Positions 45,199 through 54,886 are shown, counted from the first letter of the stretch. The stretch is DNA of 64,000 nt from Raineya sp. (GCA_025454915.1 JALONN010000002.1:124001-188000), one strand, 5' to 3'. Notes: a model not told the origin generated them from the sequence alone. Program-made: numbers and translations.

Positions 45199-48100
45199 AT
45201 GAGTTTAGCGTCATTAAGTTTACGCCGTCCTGTCTTTGCAGTAGTCATGTCTATTATTCTCATGCTATTCGGCGGGATTGGCTATAAATTTTTGAGTGTC
45301 AGGGATTATCCTGCCATAGATCCTCCTGTTATTACTGTACGTACTTCTTATACAGGAGCCAATGCAGATATTATTGAAAGTCAGATAACTGAACCTCTCG
45401 AAAAAGCAATCAATGGTATTCAAGGTGTTCGGACTATTTCATCTACTAGTTCGCAGGGGAGTAGTACTATTACGGTAGAGTTCAACTTGGATGTGGATTT
45501 GGAAGCAGCAGCCAATGATGTTCGTGATAAGGTTTCACAAGCCACCCGACAGCTCCCTCAGGATTTAGACGCTCCTCCAGTAGTTTCAAAAGCAGATGCT
45601 TCAGCAGATCCCATTATCATTTTAGCTGTTCAGAGCACCAAATTTAACATATTGGAAATCAATGATTTTGCAGCCAATGTACTCCAAGAAAAATTGCAAA
45701 CCATACCTGATGTAAGTCGTATTAATATTTTTGGTGACAAACGTTATGCGATGCGTTTATGGTTCAAACCTGAAAGAATGCAGGCTTACAATGTAACCAT
45801 TAATGATATTCAGCAGGCTCTTAACCGAGAAAATATAGAAGTCCCTGGTGGTAAGGTTTTTGGAAATAAAACAGAACTTACTATCAAAACCATTGGTAAA
45901 CTTTCTACAGAAGCAGATTTTGAAAATGTTGTAATTCGTTCCAGTCAGGAAGGTATTATACGCCTCAAAGATGTAGCTGGCATAGAATTAGGTACAGAAG
46001 TAGAAGAAACAAACTGGAAGTTGAATGGAAATGGTGGTTTGGCATTGGCAATTATCCCACAACCAGGCTCCAATTATGTTAAAATTTCCGAAGAATTCAA
46101 TAAACGTTTGGAAGAATTAAAAAAAGAAATTCCTGAACATATTCGTTTTCAAGTTTTATTTGATTCTACTAAATATATCAAGCAATCTATTGTAGAAGTT
46201 GCTGAAACTCTGCTCATTGCATTTGGATTGGTAGTGTTAATTATTTATTTATTTTTCAGAAACTGGCTTATTGCGATTCGTCCTCTTATTGATATTCCTG
46301 TTTCTTTGATAGCTACATTTTTTATTATGTATCTGGCAGGTTACTCTATCAATATCCTTACCATGCTTGGTATTGTACTTGCCACAGGGCTTGTAGTAGA
46401 TGATGGAATTGTAGTTACTGAAAATATTTTCAGAAAACTAGAGCAAGGTTACCCCATTCAAAAAGCTGCTAAAGAAGGTAGTAATGAAATTTTATTTGCT
46501 GTTATTTCCACTTCTATTACACTAGCAGTTGTATTTTTACCTATATTATTCTTGCAGGGTTTTGTTGGTTCGTTATTTAAAGAATTTGGAGTAGTGGTAG
46601 CTGGAGCCGTACTGATTTCAGCATTTGTATCACTTACTCTCACACCTGTTTTAAATGTCTGGCTTAATAAAAAAGAAGATAAGCCCTCTTGGTTTTATAG
46701 AGTTACAGAACCATTTTTTGAAAAAATGGAATCGGGTTATAAAAATACATTACAAGCATTTGTAAAAGTAAAATTTATAGCTTTTGTGATTATTGGAGTT
46801 TGTATGGGAGCTATTTATTGGCTATTTACAACTTTACCCTCAGAGTTAGCACCTATGGAAGATAGAAGTAATTTCCGTTTGAGTGTAACAGCTCCCGAAG
46901 GCACTTCTTTCGATTATATGTCAGATTATGTGGATAGATTTGCCTCATTTTTAAAGGATTCTATCCCTGAAGCAAGACTTGTATTTAGTTCAACGGCTGC
47001 CACTTTCGCTGGAGGTAGCACAAACTCTGCTTTTTTAAGAGCTATTTTAACCGAACCCAACGAACGTATCCGTTCACAAAAAGAACTGGTAGATTATACC
47101 AATAAAAAACTATCGCAATTTAATGATGGACGTATTTTTGTAGTTCAGGAACAAACGATTTCTGTTGGCTTGGGTTCTAGAGGGGCTTTACCTGTTCAGT
47201 TTGTTATACAAAACTTTGATTTTGAGAAAATTAAAAGTGTTATTCCCAAATTTTTGGAAGAAGCCAGAAAAAGTGGAACGTTCCAAGCTGTAGATGTAAA
47301 TTTAAAATTCAATAAACCTGAAATTGAAATTACCGTTGATAGACTCAAAGCCAAAGACCTAGGTGTCACAACTGCCGATATTGCAGAGGCTTTACAGGCA
47401 GCTTATAGTGGAAGAAGAATTGGATATTTTCTGATGAATGGTAAACAGTATCAGGTAATTGGGCAGGTAAGTCGGGAAAATCGTGATGAACCTACAGATT
47501 TAAGTCGTGTTTATATTCGTAATAATCGTAATGAATTGATACAACTCAGTACACTTGTAAGTATCAAAGAAACTAGTAATCCACCCCAATTATTTCATTA
47601 TAATCGTTACAAATCTGCAACTATTTCAGCCTCATTAGCCCCTGGAAAAACAATTGGTGATGGCATAACAACCATGCAGGCTATTGGTAAAAACTTATTA
47701 GATGATACTTTTGCTACATCTCTTTCTGGACCATCTAGAGATTATGCGGAAAGTTCTTCGAATACATCCTTTGCTTTCTTACTAGCATTATTACTTATAT
47801 ATTTAGTTTTAGCTGCTCAGTTTGAGAGTTTCATTGACCCTCTCATCATCATGTTTACTGTACCTTTGGCTCTTGCAGGGGCATTGTTAAGCCTTTGGTT
47901 ATTTGGACAAACTGTCAATATATTCTCTCAAATAGGTATGATTATGCTCATTGGTTTGGTAACCAAAAACGGCATTTTAATTGTAGAGTTTGCCAATCAA
48001 AAAAGAGAACATGGTACACCTAAATTAGAAGCACTTTTAGAAGCATCTAAGCAACGTTTACGCCCTATTCTAATGACTTCATTGGCTACTATGTTAGGGG

Positions 48101-48276
48101 CATTGCCCATTGCTCTTTCTTTAGGAGCTGCTGCTCAGAGTCGTATGCCTCTTGGAATTGTAATTGTTGGTGGGTTATTATTCAGTTTGGTACTTACCTT
48201 GTACGTAATTCCTGCTATTTATATGTATTTATCTCGTAAGAAACAAGCTCATAATGAGGAGTTAGAAAAGGTGTAA
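45199..48276 (+). CDS. RND multidrug efflux pump, AcrB/MexB-like
   Basis: 1025 residues with twelve membrane segments and two large periplasmic loops, the first starting after segment 1 (SLRRPVFAVVMSIILMLFGGIGY). Proton relay residues are present: the Asp pair in LATGLVVDDGIVVTEN (segment 4) and Lys in GLVTKNGILIVEFAN (segment 10). This is the HAE1 (hydrophobic/amphiphilic efflux) type. No TolC-like outer membrane gene follows; porX comes next, so the channel must be encoded elsewhere. Adaptor and pump are an operon with a 12-bp gap. Confidence 0.95.
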   Translation: MSLASLSLRRPVFAVVMSIILMLFGGIGYKFLSVRDYPAIDPPVITVRTSYTGANADIIESQITEPLEKAINGIQGVRTISSTSSQGSSTITVEFNLDVDLEAAANDVRDKVSQATRQLPQDLDAPPVVSKADASADPIIILAVQSTKFNILEINDFAANVLQEKLQTIPDVSRINIFGDKRYAMRLWFKPERMQAYNVTINDIQQALNRENIEVPGGKVFGNKTELTIKTIGKLSTEADFENVVIRSSQEGIIRLKDVAGIELGTEVEETNWKLNGNGGLALAIIPQPGSNYVKISEEFNKRLEELKKEIPEHIRFQVLFDSTKYIKQSIVEVAETLLIAFGLVVLIIYLFFRNWLIAIRPLIDIPVSLIATFFIMYLAGYSINILTMLGIVLATGLVVDDGIVVTENIFRKLEQGYPIQKAAKEGSNEILFAVISTSITLAVVFLPILFLQGFVGSLFKEFGVVVAGAVLISAFVSLTLTPVLNVWLNKKEDKPSWFYRVTEPFFEKMESGYKNTLQAFVKVKFIAFVIIGVCMGAIYWLFTTLPSELAPMEDRSNFRLSVTAPEGTSFDYMSDYVDRFASFLKDSIPEARLVFSSTAATFAGGSTNSAFLRAILTEPNERIRSQKELVDYTNKKLSQFNDGRIFVVQEQTISVGLGSRGALPVQFVIQNFDFEKIKSVIPKFLEEARKSGTFQAVDVNLKFNKPEIEITVDRLKAKDLGVTTADIAEALQAAYSGRRIGYFLMNGKQYQVIGQVSRENRDEPTDLSRVYIRNNRNELIQLSTLVSIKETSNPPQLFHYNRYKSATISASLAPGKTIGDGITTMQAIGKNLLDDTFATSLSGPSRDYAESSSNTSFAFLLALLLIYLVLAAQFESFIDPLIIMFTVPLALAGALLSLWLFGQTVNIFSQIGMIMLIGLVTKNGILIVEFANQKREHGTPKLEALLEASKQRLRPILMTSLATMLGALPIALSLGAAAQSRMPLGIVIVGGLLFSLVLTLYVIPAIYMYLSRKKQAHNEELEKV

Positions 48277-48344
48277 AATTTCTTGGCATTTTTATTGTTA
48301 TAAGCAACTATATCCTTTATACCTTTCCCTCTAAAATATTTTTT

Positions 48345-49892
48345 ATGCAGAACTATCAAATTCTTTGGGCTGATGATGAAATTGATTTGCTCAAACCACA
48401 TATCCTTTTTTTAAAGCAAAAAGGTTATGAAGTAACACCTGTAAATAGTGGTTCGGATGCTTTGGATTTATTTCAGGAACGCAACTTTGATGTTATATTT
48501 TTAGATGAAAATATGCCTGGGATGACTGGTTTAGAGACTTTAAGTCAGATGAAAACCATTAAACCTCATATCCCTGTGGTAATGATTACCAAAAGTGAGG
48601 AGGAACACATTATGGAGGAAGCAATTGGAGCAAAAATATCTGATTATCTGATTAAACCCCTCAATCCCAACCAAATATTACTCTCTGTAAAAAAAATTTT
48701 AGAGAACAAACGCATTATTAGTGAAAAAACAAATCTCAACTATCAACAAGATTTTAGAAATCTGGCAATGGCTTTTGGTGATAATCTTGATCATGAAGAG
48801 TGGGGAGATGTTTATAAAAAACTTGTACACTGGGAGTTAGCTTTAGAGCAATCAGAAGATAAGAGTATGAGAGAAGTTTTAGAAATGCAAAAAAGTGAAG
48901 CAAACACTAACTTTACAAAATTTATATGTAAAAACTATGAAAGCTGGCTTAACGACCCCTCTGCTAATAAGCCTCTTTTATCACATCAACTCTTTAAAAA
49001 GAAGGTTTTTCCAACTCTTGATAATAAAACATTTTTTATTTTGATAGATAACCTTCGTTATGATCAGTGGCGAATTTTAGCTCCTATTATTGGGGAGTAT
49101 TTTAATATTGAAGAAGAGAGTTTATATTATTCTATTTTACCAACCACCACAGCTTATGCCCGAAACGCTATTTTTGCGGGTATGATGCCTTCTGACATGG
49201 AAAAATATTACCCTCAGCTTTGGAAAAACGAAGATGATGAAGAGGGTAAGAACCTTCACGAAGAAGATTTTCTGAGAAAGCAAGTCGAAAAAAACAAATT
49301 AAATATTAAAGTCTCTTACAATAAAATCATTACCAATCAGCAAGGTAAGAGCCTTGTTGATAATTTTAAAAATTTGATGCATCACGATTTGAATGTTATT
49401 GTCTATAACTTTGTAGATATGCTTTCACATGCTCGTACGGATATGCAAATGATTCGAGAGTTAGCTCCCGATGAAGCTGCCTACCGTTCTATTACAAAAT
49501 CGTGGTTTATGCATTCTCCTTTACTGGATCTTGTCAAAAAAGTTGCTGAAGTAAAAGGTAAATTAGTAATTACCACTGATCACGGAACTATTCGTGTAAA
49601 GCGTCCCTTTAAAATTATAGGAGATAAAAATGTAAATACAAACTTAAGATATAAACAAGGTAAAAATCTGAGTTTTGATGACAAAGAGGTGTTTGATGCT
49701 AGAAAGCCTGAAAAATTATTTTTACCAAAACCCAATATATCAACAACTTATGTATTTGCTGTAGAAGACTATTTCTTCGCTTACCCCAATAACTATAACT
49801 ACTATGTAAGCTATTTCAAAGATACATTTCAGCATGGAGGGATTTCTATGGAAGAAATGATTATTCCTTATATAGCATTACAACCAAAATAG
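48345..49892 (+). CDS. porX: Type IX secretion system response regulator PorX (REC-PglZ)
   Basis: 515 residues. Residues 1-120 are a receiver domain (LWADDEIDLL, phospho-acceptor D54 in IFLDENMPGMTGL, MITKSEE, LIKPLNP). Residues about 200-515 are a PglZ-type alkaline phosphatase-like domain: FFILIDNLRYDQW, LPTTTAYARNAIFAG with the metal-binding Thr, VYNFVDMLSHAR and VITTDHGT. This architecture defines PorX, which with the kinase PorY controls type IX secretion and gliding genes and hydrolyses nucleotide substrates such as oligoadenylates. No other por/gld gene is in the window. It marks the organism as a probable T9SS carrier. Confidence 0.95.
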   Translation: MQNYQILWADDEIDLLKPHILFLKQKGYEVTPVNSGSDALDLFQERNFDVIFLDENMPGMTGLETLSQMKTIKPHIPVVMITKSEEEHIMEEAIGAKISDYLIKPLNPNQILLSVKKILENKRIISEKTNLNYQQDFRNLAMAFGDNLDHEEWGDVYKKLVHWELALEQSEDKSMREVLEMQKSEANTNFTKFICKNYESWLNDPSANKPLLSHQLFKKKVFPTLDNKTFFILIDNLRYDQWRILAPIIGEYFNIEEESLYYSILPTTTAYARNAIFAGMMPSDMEKYYPQLWKNEDDEEGKNLHEEDFLRKQVEKNKLNIKVSYNKIITNQQGKSLVDNFKNLMHHDLNVIVYNFVDMLSHARTDMQMIRELAPDEAAYRSITKSWFMHSPLLDLVKKVAEVKGKLVITTDHGTIRVKRPFKIIGDKNVNTNLRYKQGKNLSFDDKEVFDARKPEKLFLPKPNISTTYVFAVEDYFFAYPNNYNYYVSYFKDTFQHGGISMEEMIIPYIALQPK

Positions 49893-49902
49893 AAATTAAA
49901 TA

Positions 49903-49992
49903 GGCTTTCATTATTATAATTACAACATTTGGGTTGAAAAAGATGCTGATTTTTCAATGGATAAGTTAAAAGATATTTTAGAGAATGGATGA
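49903..49992 (+). pseudogene. Possible gene remnant (C-terminal fragment)
   Basis: Between porX and the terminator, one frame reads GFHYYNYNIWVEKDADFS then MDKLKDILENG and a TGA at 49990-49992. It looks like the end of an ordinary soluble protein. The only ATG is 11 codons from the end, and an in-frame TAA closes it upstream, so no intact gene exists. Composition is protein-like (few rare residues, amphipathic last helix), but the segment is short and could be chance. Confidence 0.35.
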
Positions 49993-49994
49993 AT

Positions 49995-50021
49995 AAAAAA
50001 GCCCCAAATTGGGGCTTTTTT
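49995..50021. terminator. Bidirectional terminator between porX and htpG
   Basis: AAAAAAGCCCC, a 5-base loop, GGGGCTTTTTT: perfect 11-bp stem with A and T runs on both sides, touching the htpG stop codon. Confidence 0.93.
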
Positions 50022-51835
50022 TATTTTAAATAATTAATGCTTCTATTAACAAATTCGCTTAAAGATGCTCCAGACAGTATTCCTTGTGAAAGTTGTGCCA
50101 AATCGTAGAGATGTTGAGCAAATTTAGCCTGAACTGTTTCGTCTGTTTCTTTTAGTATTTTCTGGATTAAATCATGGTTTCCATTAATACTAACATTAAA
50201 AGTATTCTCATTTAAAGCCCAAGCCCAACCTTGTACTTTACTCATTTCTTGCATACGGCGAATATACTCAGGTAATGTAATCAGTACTGGCATTTCATCT
50301 AAAGGCATAGCCTGTACCTCTACAGTTACTTTGTCATTTTTTATTACTTTTTTAAATAATTCTACAACCTTATCTGATTCTTCTTGACTTAAAACAGATG
50401 TTTGAGTTTCTTCTTTTTGAATCAATTTATCTACTACTTCTGAGTCCACTCTACGAACTTGTGTTTTTTCTAGTTTTCTCTCAAGCATTTCTCCAAAGTG
50501 ATTATCCAACATTCCCTCTAAAACCAACACATCATAACCTCTTTTTTGAGCAGAATCGATATACGTATATTGTTTTTCAGCATCACTGGTGTAAAGTAAT
50601 ACCAAATTACCATTTTTATCTGTTTGGTTTACTTGCACATAATTTTTATATTCTTCTAATGTATAATATTTTGATTTTGTGCTTTTTAGCAAACAGAATC
50701 TTTCTGCTTTTTCATAGAATTTTTCGTCTGTAATCATTCCATATTTCACAAAAAGTCCAATGCTGTCCCATTTTTCTTCAAAACTGGTTCTGTTTTCTTT
50801 AAATAATTCATTGAGTTTATCTGCTACTTTTTTGGTAATATAGTTATTGATTTTCTTCACGTTTCCGTCTGCCTGTAAGTAGCTTCTCGAAACATTCAAA
50901 GGAATATCTGGTGAGTCTATTACTCCATGTAAAAGCATTAAAAATTGAGGTACAATATCTTTTACTTCGTCAGTAATAAATACTTGGCGAGAGTATAGTT
51001 GAATTTTGTTATTTTGTTGTTCAATGTTATTTTTTACTTTAGGAAAGTATAAAATCCCTGTCAGATTGAATGGATAATCTACATTGAGATGTATCCAGAA
51101 AAGTGGATCTTCTGAAAAAGGATATAATTCTTTATAAAATTTCAGATAATCTTCATCTTTTAGTTCGCTGGGCTGGCGAGTCCAGATGGGTTGTGTTTCA
51201 TTGATTTTTTCACCTTCTATTTCTATGCTTACAGGTAAGAAACGAGCATACTTTTTAAGAATATCTTTTAAACGGTTGCTATCCAAAAACTCTTCAGAAT
51301 CCTCTGCTACATGCAGAGTGATGGCTGTTCCCCTTTCTTTTTTTTCTGAACCTTCAATACTAAATTCTGTACTTCCTTCACAAATCCATTTGGCAGCAGG
51401 TGCATCCTGATAAGATTTTGTATCTAATTCTACTTTTCTGGATACCATAAAAGCAGAATAAAACCCTAGACCAAAATTTCCAATAATCTGATTACGAGCA
51501 TCTGTAATTTTATCCTGATATTTCTGAACAAATTCGTTTGCTCCAGAAAAGGCTATCTGATTGATATATTTATCAATCTCCTCAGCAGTCATACCAATTC
51601 CGTTGTCAGAAATTGTGATTGTTTTTGCTTCTTTATCAACAGAAACATTAACCTTCAATTCTCCTAACTCTCCTGTGTATTCTCCTAAAGAACTCAAACT
51701 CTTTAGTTTCTGACAAGCATCGACAGCATTCGAGACTAATTCACGCAAGAAAATCTCGTGGTCAGAATACAAAAACTTCTTGATAATAGGAAAAATGTTC
51801 TCTGTATTGATTGAAAGTGTACCTTTAGCTTGCAT
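50021..51835 (-). CDS. htpG: Hsp90 family chaperone HtpG
   Basis: 604 residues. The GHKL ATPase domain is complete: FLRELVSNAVDACQKL (catalytic Glu), ISDNGIGMT, NQIAFSGANEF and IGNFGLGFYSAFMV. The middle domain has WTRQPSEL and LYSRQVFITDEVKDIVP, with the conserved SRSYLQADG segment. The C-terminal dimer domain ends after QGILSGASLSEFVNRSINYL. It assists folding under stress. In the region upstream (51836-51913) the plus strand reads ATGACAAATTGACA, similar to words before groES, but no shared palindrome is evident. Confidence 0.97.
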   Translation of the reverse strand: MQAKGTLSINTENIFPIIKKFLYSDHEIFLRELVSNAVDACQKLKSLSSLGEYTGELGELKVNVSVDKEAKTITISDNGIGMTAEEIDKYINQIAFSGANEFVQKYQDKITDARNQIIGNFGLGFYSAFMVSRKVELDTKSYQDAPAAKWICEGSTEFSIEGSEKKERGTAITLHVAEDSEEFLDSNRLKDILKKYARFLPVSIEIEGEKINETQPIWTRQPSELKDEDYLKFYKELYPFSEDPLFWIHLNVDYPFNLTGILYFPKVKNNIEQQNNKIQLYSRQVFITDEVKDIVPQFLMLLHGVIDSPDIPLNVSRSYLQADGNVKKINNYITKKVADKLNELFKENRTSFEEKWDSIGLFVKYGMITDEKFYEKAERFCLLKSTKSKYYTLEEYKNYVQVNQTDKNGNLVLLYTSDAEKQYTYIDSAQKRGYDVLVLEGMLDNHFGEMLERKLEKTQVRRVDSEVVDKLIQKEETQTSVLSQEESDKVVELFKKVIKNDKVTVEVQAMPLDEMPVLITLPEYIRRMQEMSKVQGWAWALNENTFNVSINGNHDLIQKILKETDETVQAKFAQHLYDLAQLSQGILSGASLSEFVNRSINYLK

Positions 51836-51913
51836 ATTTTTATTCTGTTTTGGTTTTCAAACTGCTATTCAAAAGCTATTCCAAGACATAAAACATGACA
51901 AATTGACACAACA

Positions 51914-51947
51914 AAAAAGCTCTAAGATTTTACTCTTAGAGCTTTTT
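51914..51947 (-). terminator. Intrinsic terminator after the TPR gene
   Basis: AAAAAGCTCTAAGA, 6-base loop, TCTTAGAGCTTTTT: a perfect 14-bp stem. On the minus strand it follows the large TPR gene and is completed by a T-run. Confidence 0.92.
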
Positions 51948-51965
51948 ATTAGAAAACATGAGTTT

Positions 51966-54242
51966 TTATCTATCTCTGTCATATCGGGGATTATTGTCTT
52001 CATAACCTCCATCTTTATTTTTATTATAAAAATCCTCCATTTGACTTTTGATATTTTCCAGTGTTTCCTCAGGAATTCCATAGGATAGAATAGCCTGTCT
52101 ATCTATTTCAAAATCATTAGAAAAATTACTCCATGAACTATAACGGGCAGCACCATTTTTATAATTATTGAAAGCTTCATCAATTTTTTGAGAACACAAC
52201 CAGATATGTCCAGCCACCACTCTAAAATAAGCGTCATCTTCAATTGCCAATGAATCGGAAATATAGGTCTGGGCTTTTTCTACATCTTTCAGAGCTAAAT
52301 AAGTTTGAGCTATTCTACCCAAATTCCATGAAGGCTCTGAAGTATTATTTGCCTGAGCTTTTAAATGGTATTCTAATGACTTTTGATAATTGCCCAGTTT
52401 ATAATAACACCAGCCTGCTTTACCCAATGCCCAACCATCTCTAGGACTCTGACGTTCGGCTAATAATAAGAACTCTACAGCCTTAGCGAAATCTTTTTGT
52501 TTTAAATAACACCAACCTGTATTACTCAAATTCCAAGCATCTGTGGGATCCAGATTAAATACTTTTAAATGATATTCTAAAGCCTCTTCATATTTATCTT
52601 GAGAAGAATAACACCAACCTATATTTTTTAGAATCCAAGTATTATTAGGTTTTAGAGCATCTGATTTTTTATAATACTCTGCCGAACGGTCTAAATCCAT
52701 TTTTTCTCTATAACACAGAGCTATTTCCTCTAACAGATTACTATGCTCACCATTTAATTTTTCGGCTTGTAAGTAATACTTAAGGGCATTGTCATAATTT
52801 CTTTCTTTATTTTTATAATAATTACCAAGCTCATAATTGGCTGTAAAATTCTGAGGGTTATCTTCCACCATTCTGATTAAATCGCTAATATTTCCAGATT
52901 CTACAGCTTTGATAATCTGAGAGTTATTTCTGCGATAATTGATAACATTATCTCTCATTATCTGGTAATCTTTTTCATGGATGCCATGTTTTTTCACCAA
53001 TGACCAGTCACTATCATAATCTTTCAAGAATGTCTCTTCATCTGGAGCAAGCAAAATACTTTCCTGATAATAATTAACAGCTTTTTCTTTTTGTCCTAAA
53101 CACCAATACACATGAGCAAGCATGAGCATCACTACCCCATTTTTACCTAAATCTTCTGAACGTTCCAGATAAAAACGTGCTTCTTCCAAATTTCCTAATA
53201 TAAAATTACACCAACCAATTTGTCTTTCATTCCAAGAGTCTTGTGTATTAACAGCATGAGCTTTGAGGTGATATTCTAGAGCCTTGGTAAAATCTCCTAA
53301 CTTCTGGTAACACCAACCCACATTTCCGATATTCCAATCATCTCTTGGATTTACTTCCATCGTTTTCAAGTGCCATTCTAAAGCTTCCTGATATTTCCCT
53401 ACTTTTCCATAACACCAACCCAAATTTCCTGTATTCCATGAATCCATAGGATTTAACTTGGCAGCCTTATCATGATACTCAATAGCATCTCCATATTTAC
53501 CCATAGAAGAAAGACACCAACCAATTTGGCTCATATTCCAAGAGTCTTCAGGATCTAAGTCAGCAGCTTTTTTATGATAAACCAAGCCTTGTTCATAGTT
53601 ACCCAAAGAAGAGTATGCCCAGCCAGTATTACTCAAATTCCAGGCATCTGTAGGGTCTAAATCAGCAGCTTTGAGGTGATATGTCAGAGCATTTTCAAAT
53701 TGCTTAAGTTGCCCATAACAATAACCTATTTTGCCTAAATTCCAAGGGTTATTACTCTCATATTCATCTGATTTCAGATGATATTGTAGAGCAGTCTGAT
53801 AATCATGAAGCTTCAAGTAACACCATCCTAAGTTCCTTAGGTTCCAAGCATCTGTGGCTTCTGTTCTGTTTACACGAATATGGTATTCTAAAGCCTCCTC
53901 ATATCTACCCATAGAAGAAAGACACCAACCAATATTTTTTAAAATCCAGTTTTCATCTGGCTCTAATTTATCCGCTACATAATAATATTCAAGAGCCTTA
54001 GAATAATTACGAAGCTCTCTGTAAGCAAAAGCTAATTGTTCTACTGCCTCAGGGTTTTCTGGTTCTAAATCATGAGCCTCAGAAAAGTATCTAATAGCAT
54101 TATCAAAATCATCAATGTCTAAATAGTGATAACCTAAATCTACAACAGCGTCATAATCTTTTGGTGAGTTGCGATAGTTGTTGAGTAGCGTTTCTAAATC
54201 CTTAGGGTCGTCGTTGAAGTCGTCGTCAAAAAAATCGTCCAT
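51966..54242 (-). CDS. Large soluble TPR protein with Trp-rich repeats
   Basis: 758 residues without signal peptide or membrane segment; the N-terminus is acidic (MDDFFDDDFNDD). Almost the whole protein is tetratricopeptide repeats of 34 residues. Twelve of them share an unusual core, WN(L/I)xN(I/L)GWCYxxLGxYxxALEYHLKA, with Trp at both ends of helix A and Cys after the second. They fall in two blocks (eight, then four) separated by about 130 residues of ordinary or degenerate repeats. The regularity suggests a long superhelix for protein binding. Partners are unknown. It is a single-gene unit with its own terminator, divergent from the SAM-riboswitch/metH locus. Confidence 0.88.
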   Translation of the reverse strand: MDDFFDDDFNDDPKDLETLLNNYRNSPKDYDAVVDLGYHYLDIDDFDNAIRYFSEAHDLEPENPEAVEQLAFAYRELRNYSKALEYYYVADKLEPDENWILKNIGWCLSSMGRYEEALEYHIRVNRTEATDAWNLRNLGWCYLKLHDYQTALQYHLKSDEYESNNPWNLGKIGYCYGQLKQFENALTYHLKAADLDPTDAWNLSNTGWAYSSLGNYEQGLVYHKKAADLDPEDSWNMSQIGWCLSSMGKYGDAIEYHDKAAKLNPMDSWNTGNLGWCYGKVGKYQEALEWHLKTMEVNPRDDWNIGNVGWCYQKLGDFTKALEYHLKAHAVNTQDSWNERQIGWCNFILGNLEEARFYLERSEDLGKNGVVMLMLAHVYWCLGQKEKAVNYYQESILLAPDEETFLKDYDSDWSLVKKHGIHEKDYQIMRDNVINYRRNNSQIIKAVESGNISDLIRMVEDNPQNFTANYELGNYYKNKERNYDNALKYYLQAEKLNGEHSNLLEEIALCYREKMDLDRSAEYYKKSDALKPNNTWILKNIGWCYSSQDKYEEALEYHLKVFNLDPTDAWNLSNTGWCYLKQKDFAKAVEFLLLAERQSPRDGWALGKAGWCYYKLGNYQKSLEYHLKAQANNTSEPSWNLGRIAQTYLALKDVEKAQTYISDSLAIEDDAYFRVVAGHIWLCSQKIDEAFNNYKNGAARYSSWSNFSNDFEIDRQAILSYGIPEETLENIKSQMEDFYNKNKDGGYEDNNPRYDRDR

Positions 54243-54409
54243 AGTATTGATATTAGTTGTTTTTTGAGCAAATTAACTCTTTTCAGCCATTTTATAAAGA
54301 AAAAAGTTAAGAATATAGAAATCAAAATATAAAATTTTAATTATCAGTATTTTACACTCAAAAATATATGTTTTTTTAAATAACTAAACTTTATCTCAAA
54401 TTATTTTGT

Positions 54410-54417
54410 TAATTTTG
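54410..54417 (+). promoter_or_regulatory. -7 element of the SAM riboswitch transcript
   Basis: TAATTTTG fits TAnnTTTG. Transcription would begin about 6 bases later, within a base or two of the first riboswitch stem (54422). No perfect TTTG is found at the -33 distance. Confidence 0.6.
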
Positions 54418-54421
54418 CAAT

Positions 54422-54531
54422 ACTTATCCAGAAAGCCTGAGACATGGGGTCTATGAAGGCTTGGCAACCGTTCCACCCGCAAGGAAAATGGTGCCAAATC
54501 CCCCTCAAAACTTGTTTTGAGAAAGATAAGT
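54422..54531 (+). promoter_or_regulatory. SAM-I (S-box) riboswitch aptamer
   Basis: The consensus order is complete. P1 is ACTTATC (54422-54428) with GATAAGT (54525-54531). CAGAAAGCCTGAGAC, ATGAAGGCT and the conserved GGCAACC follow (P2 with kink-turn). P3 closes with GGTGCC, then AAATCCCC, and P4 is CTCAAAA-CTTG-TTTTGAG. A GGGG in the P2 loop can pair with the CCCC after P3. S-adenosylmethionine binding would repress downstream genes. The next genes are DUF1653, a transposase and, about 950 bp away, metH, the expected methionine-synthesis target. Confidence 0.93.
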
Positions 54532-54565
54532 GTAGCCTCTCTATCAATGCCTACGCTTATTTTTA
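54528..54565 (+). terminator. Possible expression-platform terminator of the SAM riboswitch
   Basis: AAGTGTAG (54528-54535) can pair with CTACGCTT (54551-54558) over 8 bp with one G-U, followed by ATTTTTA. Its left arm overlaps the 3' strand of P1 by 3-4 bases, which is not the classic layout, so the switching mode is uncertain. Confidence 0.35.
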
Positions 54566-54611
54566 TGCAACAACCTTTTTGGATTTTAATATTAAATTCA
54601 GATTTATAACT

Positions 54612-54827
54612 ATGACTATATCCAAAGGTATTTACAAACACTACAAAAACAATTTATACGAAGTTTTAGAAATAGCTACTCACTCCGAAACCAACGAGAA
54701 ATTAGTAGTTTACAGAGCTTTGTATGGCGAATATGGCGTTTGGGTACGACCATTAGCCATGTTTACAGAAGAAATAGAATTGGAAGGCAGAAAAATAAAA
54801 AGATTTGAATTGGTAAAAGAGTTTTAA
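54612..54827 (+). CDS. DUF1653 family small protein
   Basis: 71 residues from the ATG at 54612. The same frame is open back to 54444, but that part is the SAM riboswitch and is not coding. The whole protein matches DUF1653: GIYKHYKNNLYEVLEIATHSE, VVYRALYGEYGVWVRPLAMF and a final KRFELV. The fold is a small SH3-like barrel of unknown role. It is the first reading frame after the SAM riboswitch and so is presumably under SAM control, although no link of DUF1653 to methionine metabolism is established. Confidence 0.88.
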   Translation: MTISKGIYKHYKNNLYEVLEIATHSETNEKLVVYRALYGEYGVWVRPLAMFTEEIELEGRKIKRFELVKEF

Positions 54828-54847
54828 AGATAGATTAAGATTATAAT

Positions 54848-54875
54848 TATATACAAAAATGGCAACTAATATTTA
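54848..54875 (+). repeat. Copy A of a 28-bp repeat: duplicated metH start region
   Basis: TATATACAAAAATG, then GCA, then ACTAATATTTA. It differs at 2 positions from 55470-55497, where the same sequence is the leader and first codons of metH. Here the frame from the ATG at 54859 (MATNIYAKKLD) runs into the REP-like palindrome and soon stops, so it looks like a stranded metH start. Confidence 0.8.
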
Positions 54876-54886
54876 TGCCAAAAAAT

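Noticed and set aside
45199..48276. A TolC-like gene completing the RND operon
   Set aside because: The next gene is porX after 68 bp; no outer membrane channel gene is within the window.
50398..50733. 111-codon frame on the plus strand
   Set aside because: Antisense to htpG, Phe/Leu/Tyr-rich composition typical of a shadow frame.
54444..54611. N-terminal extension of the DUF1653 reading frame
   Set aside because: This part of the frame lies within the SAM-I riboswitch and its expression platform; the DUF1653 similarity begins only at the ATG at 54612.
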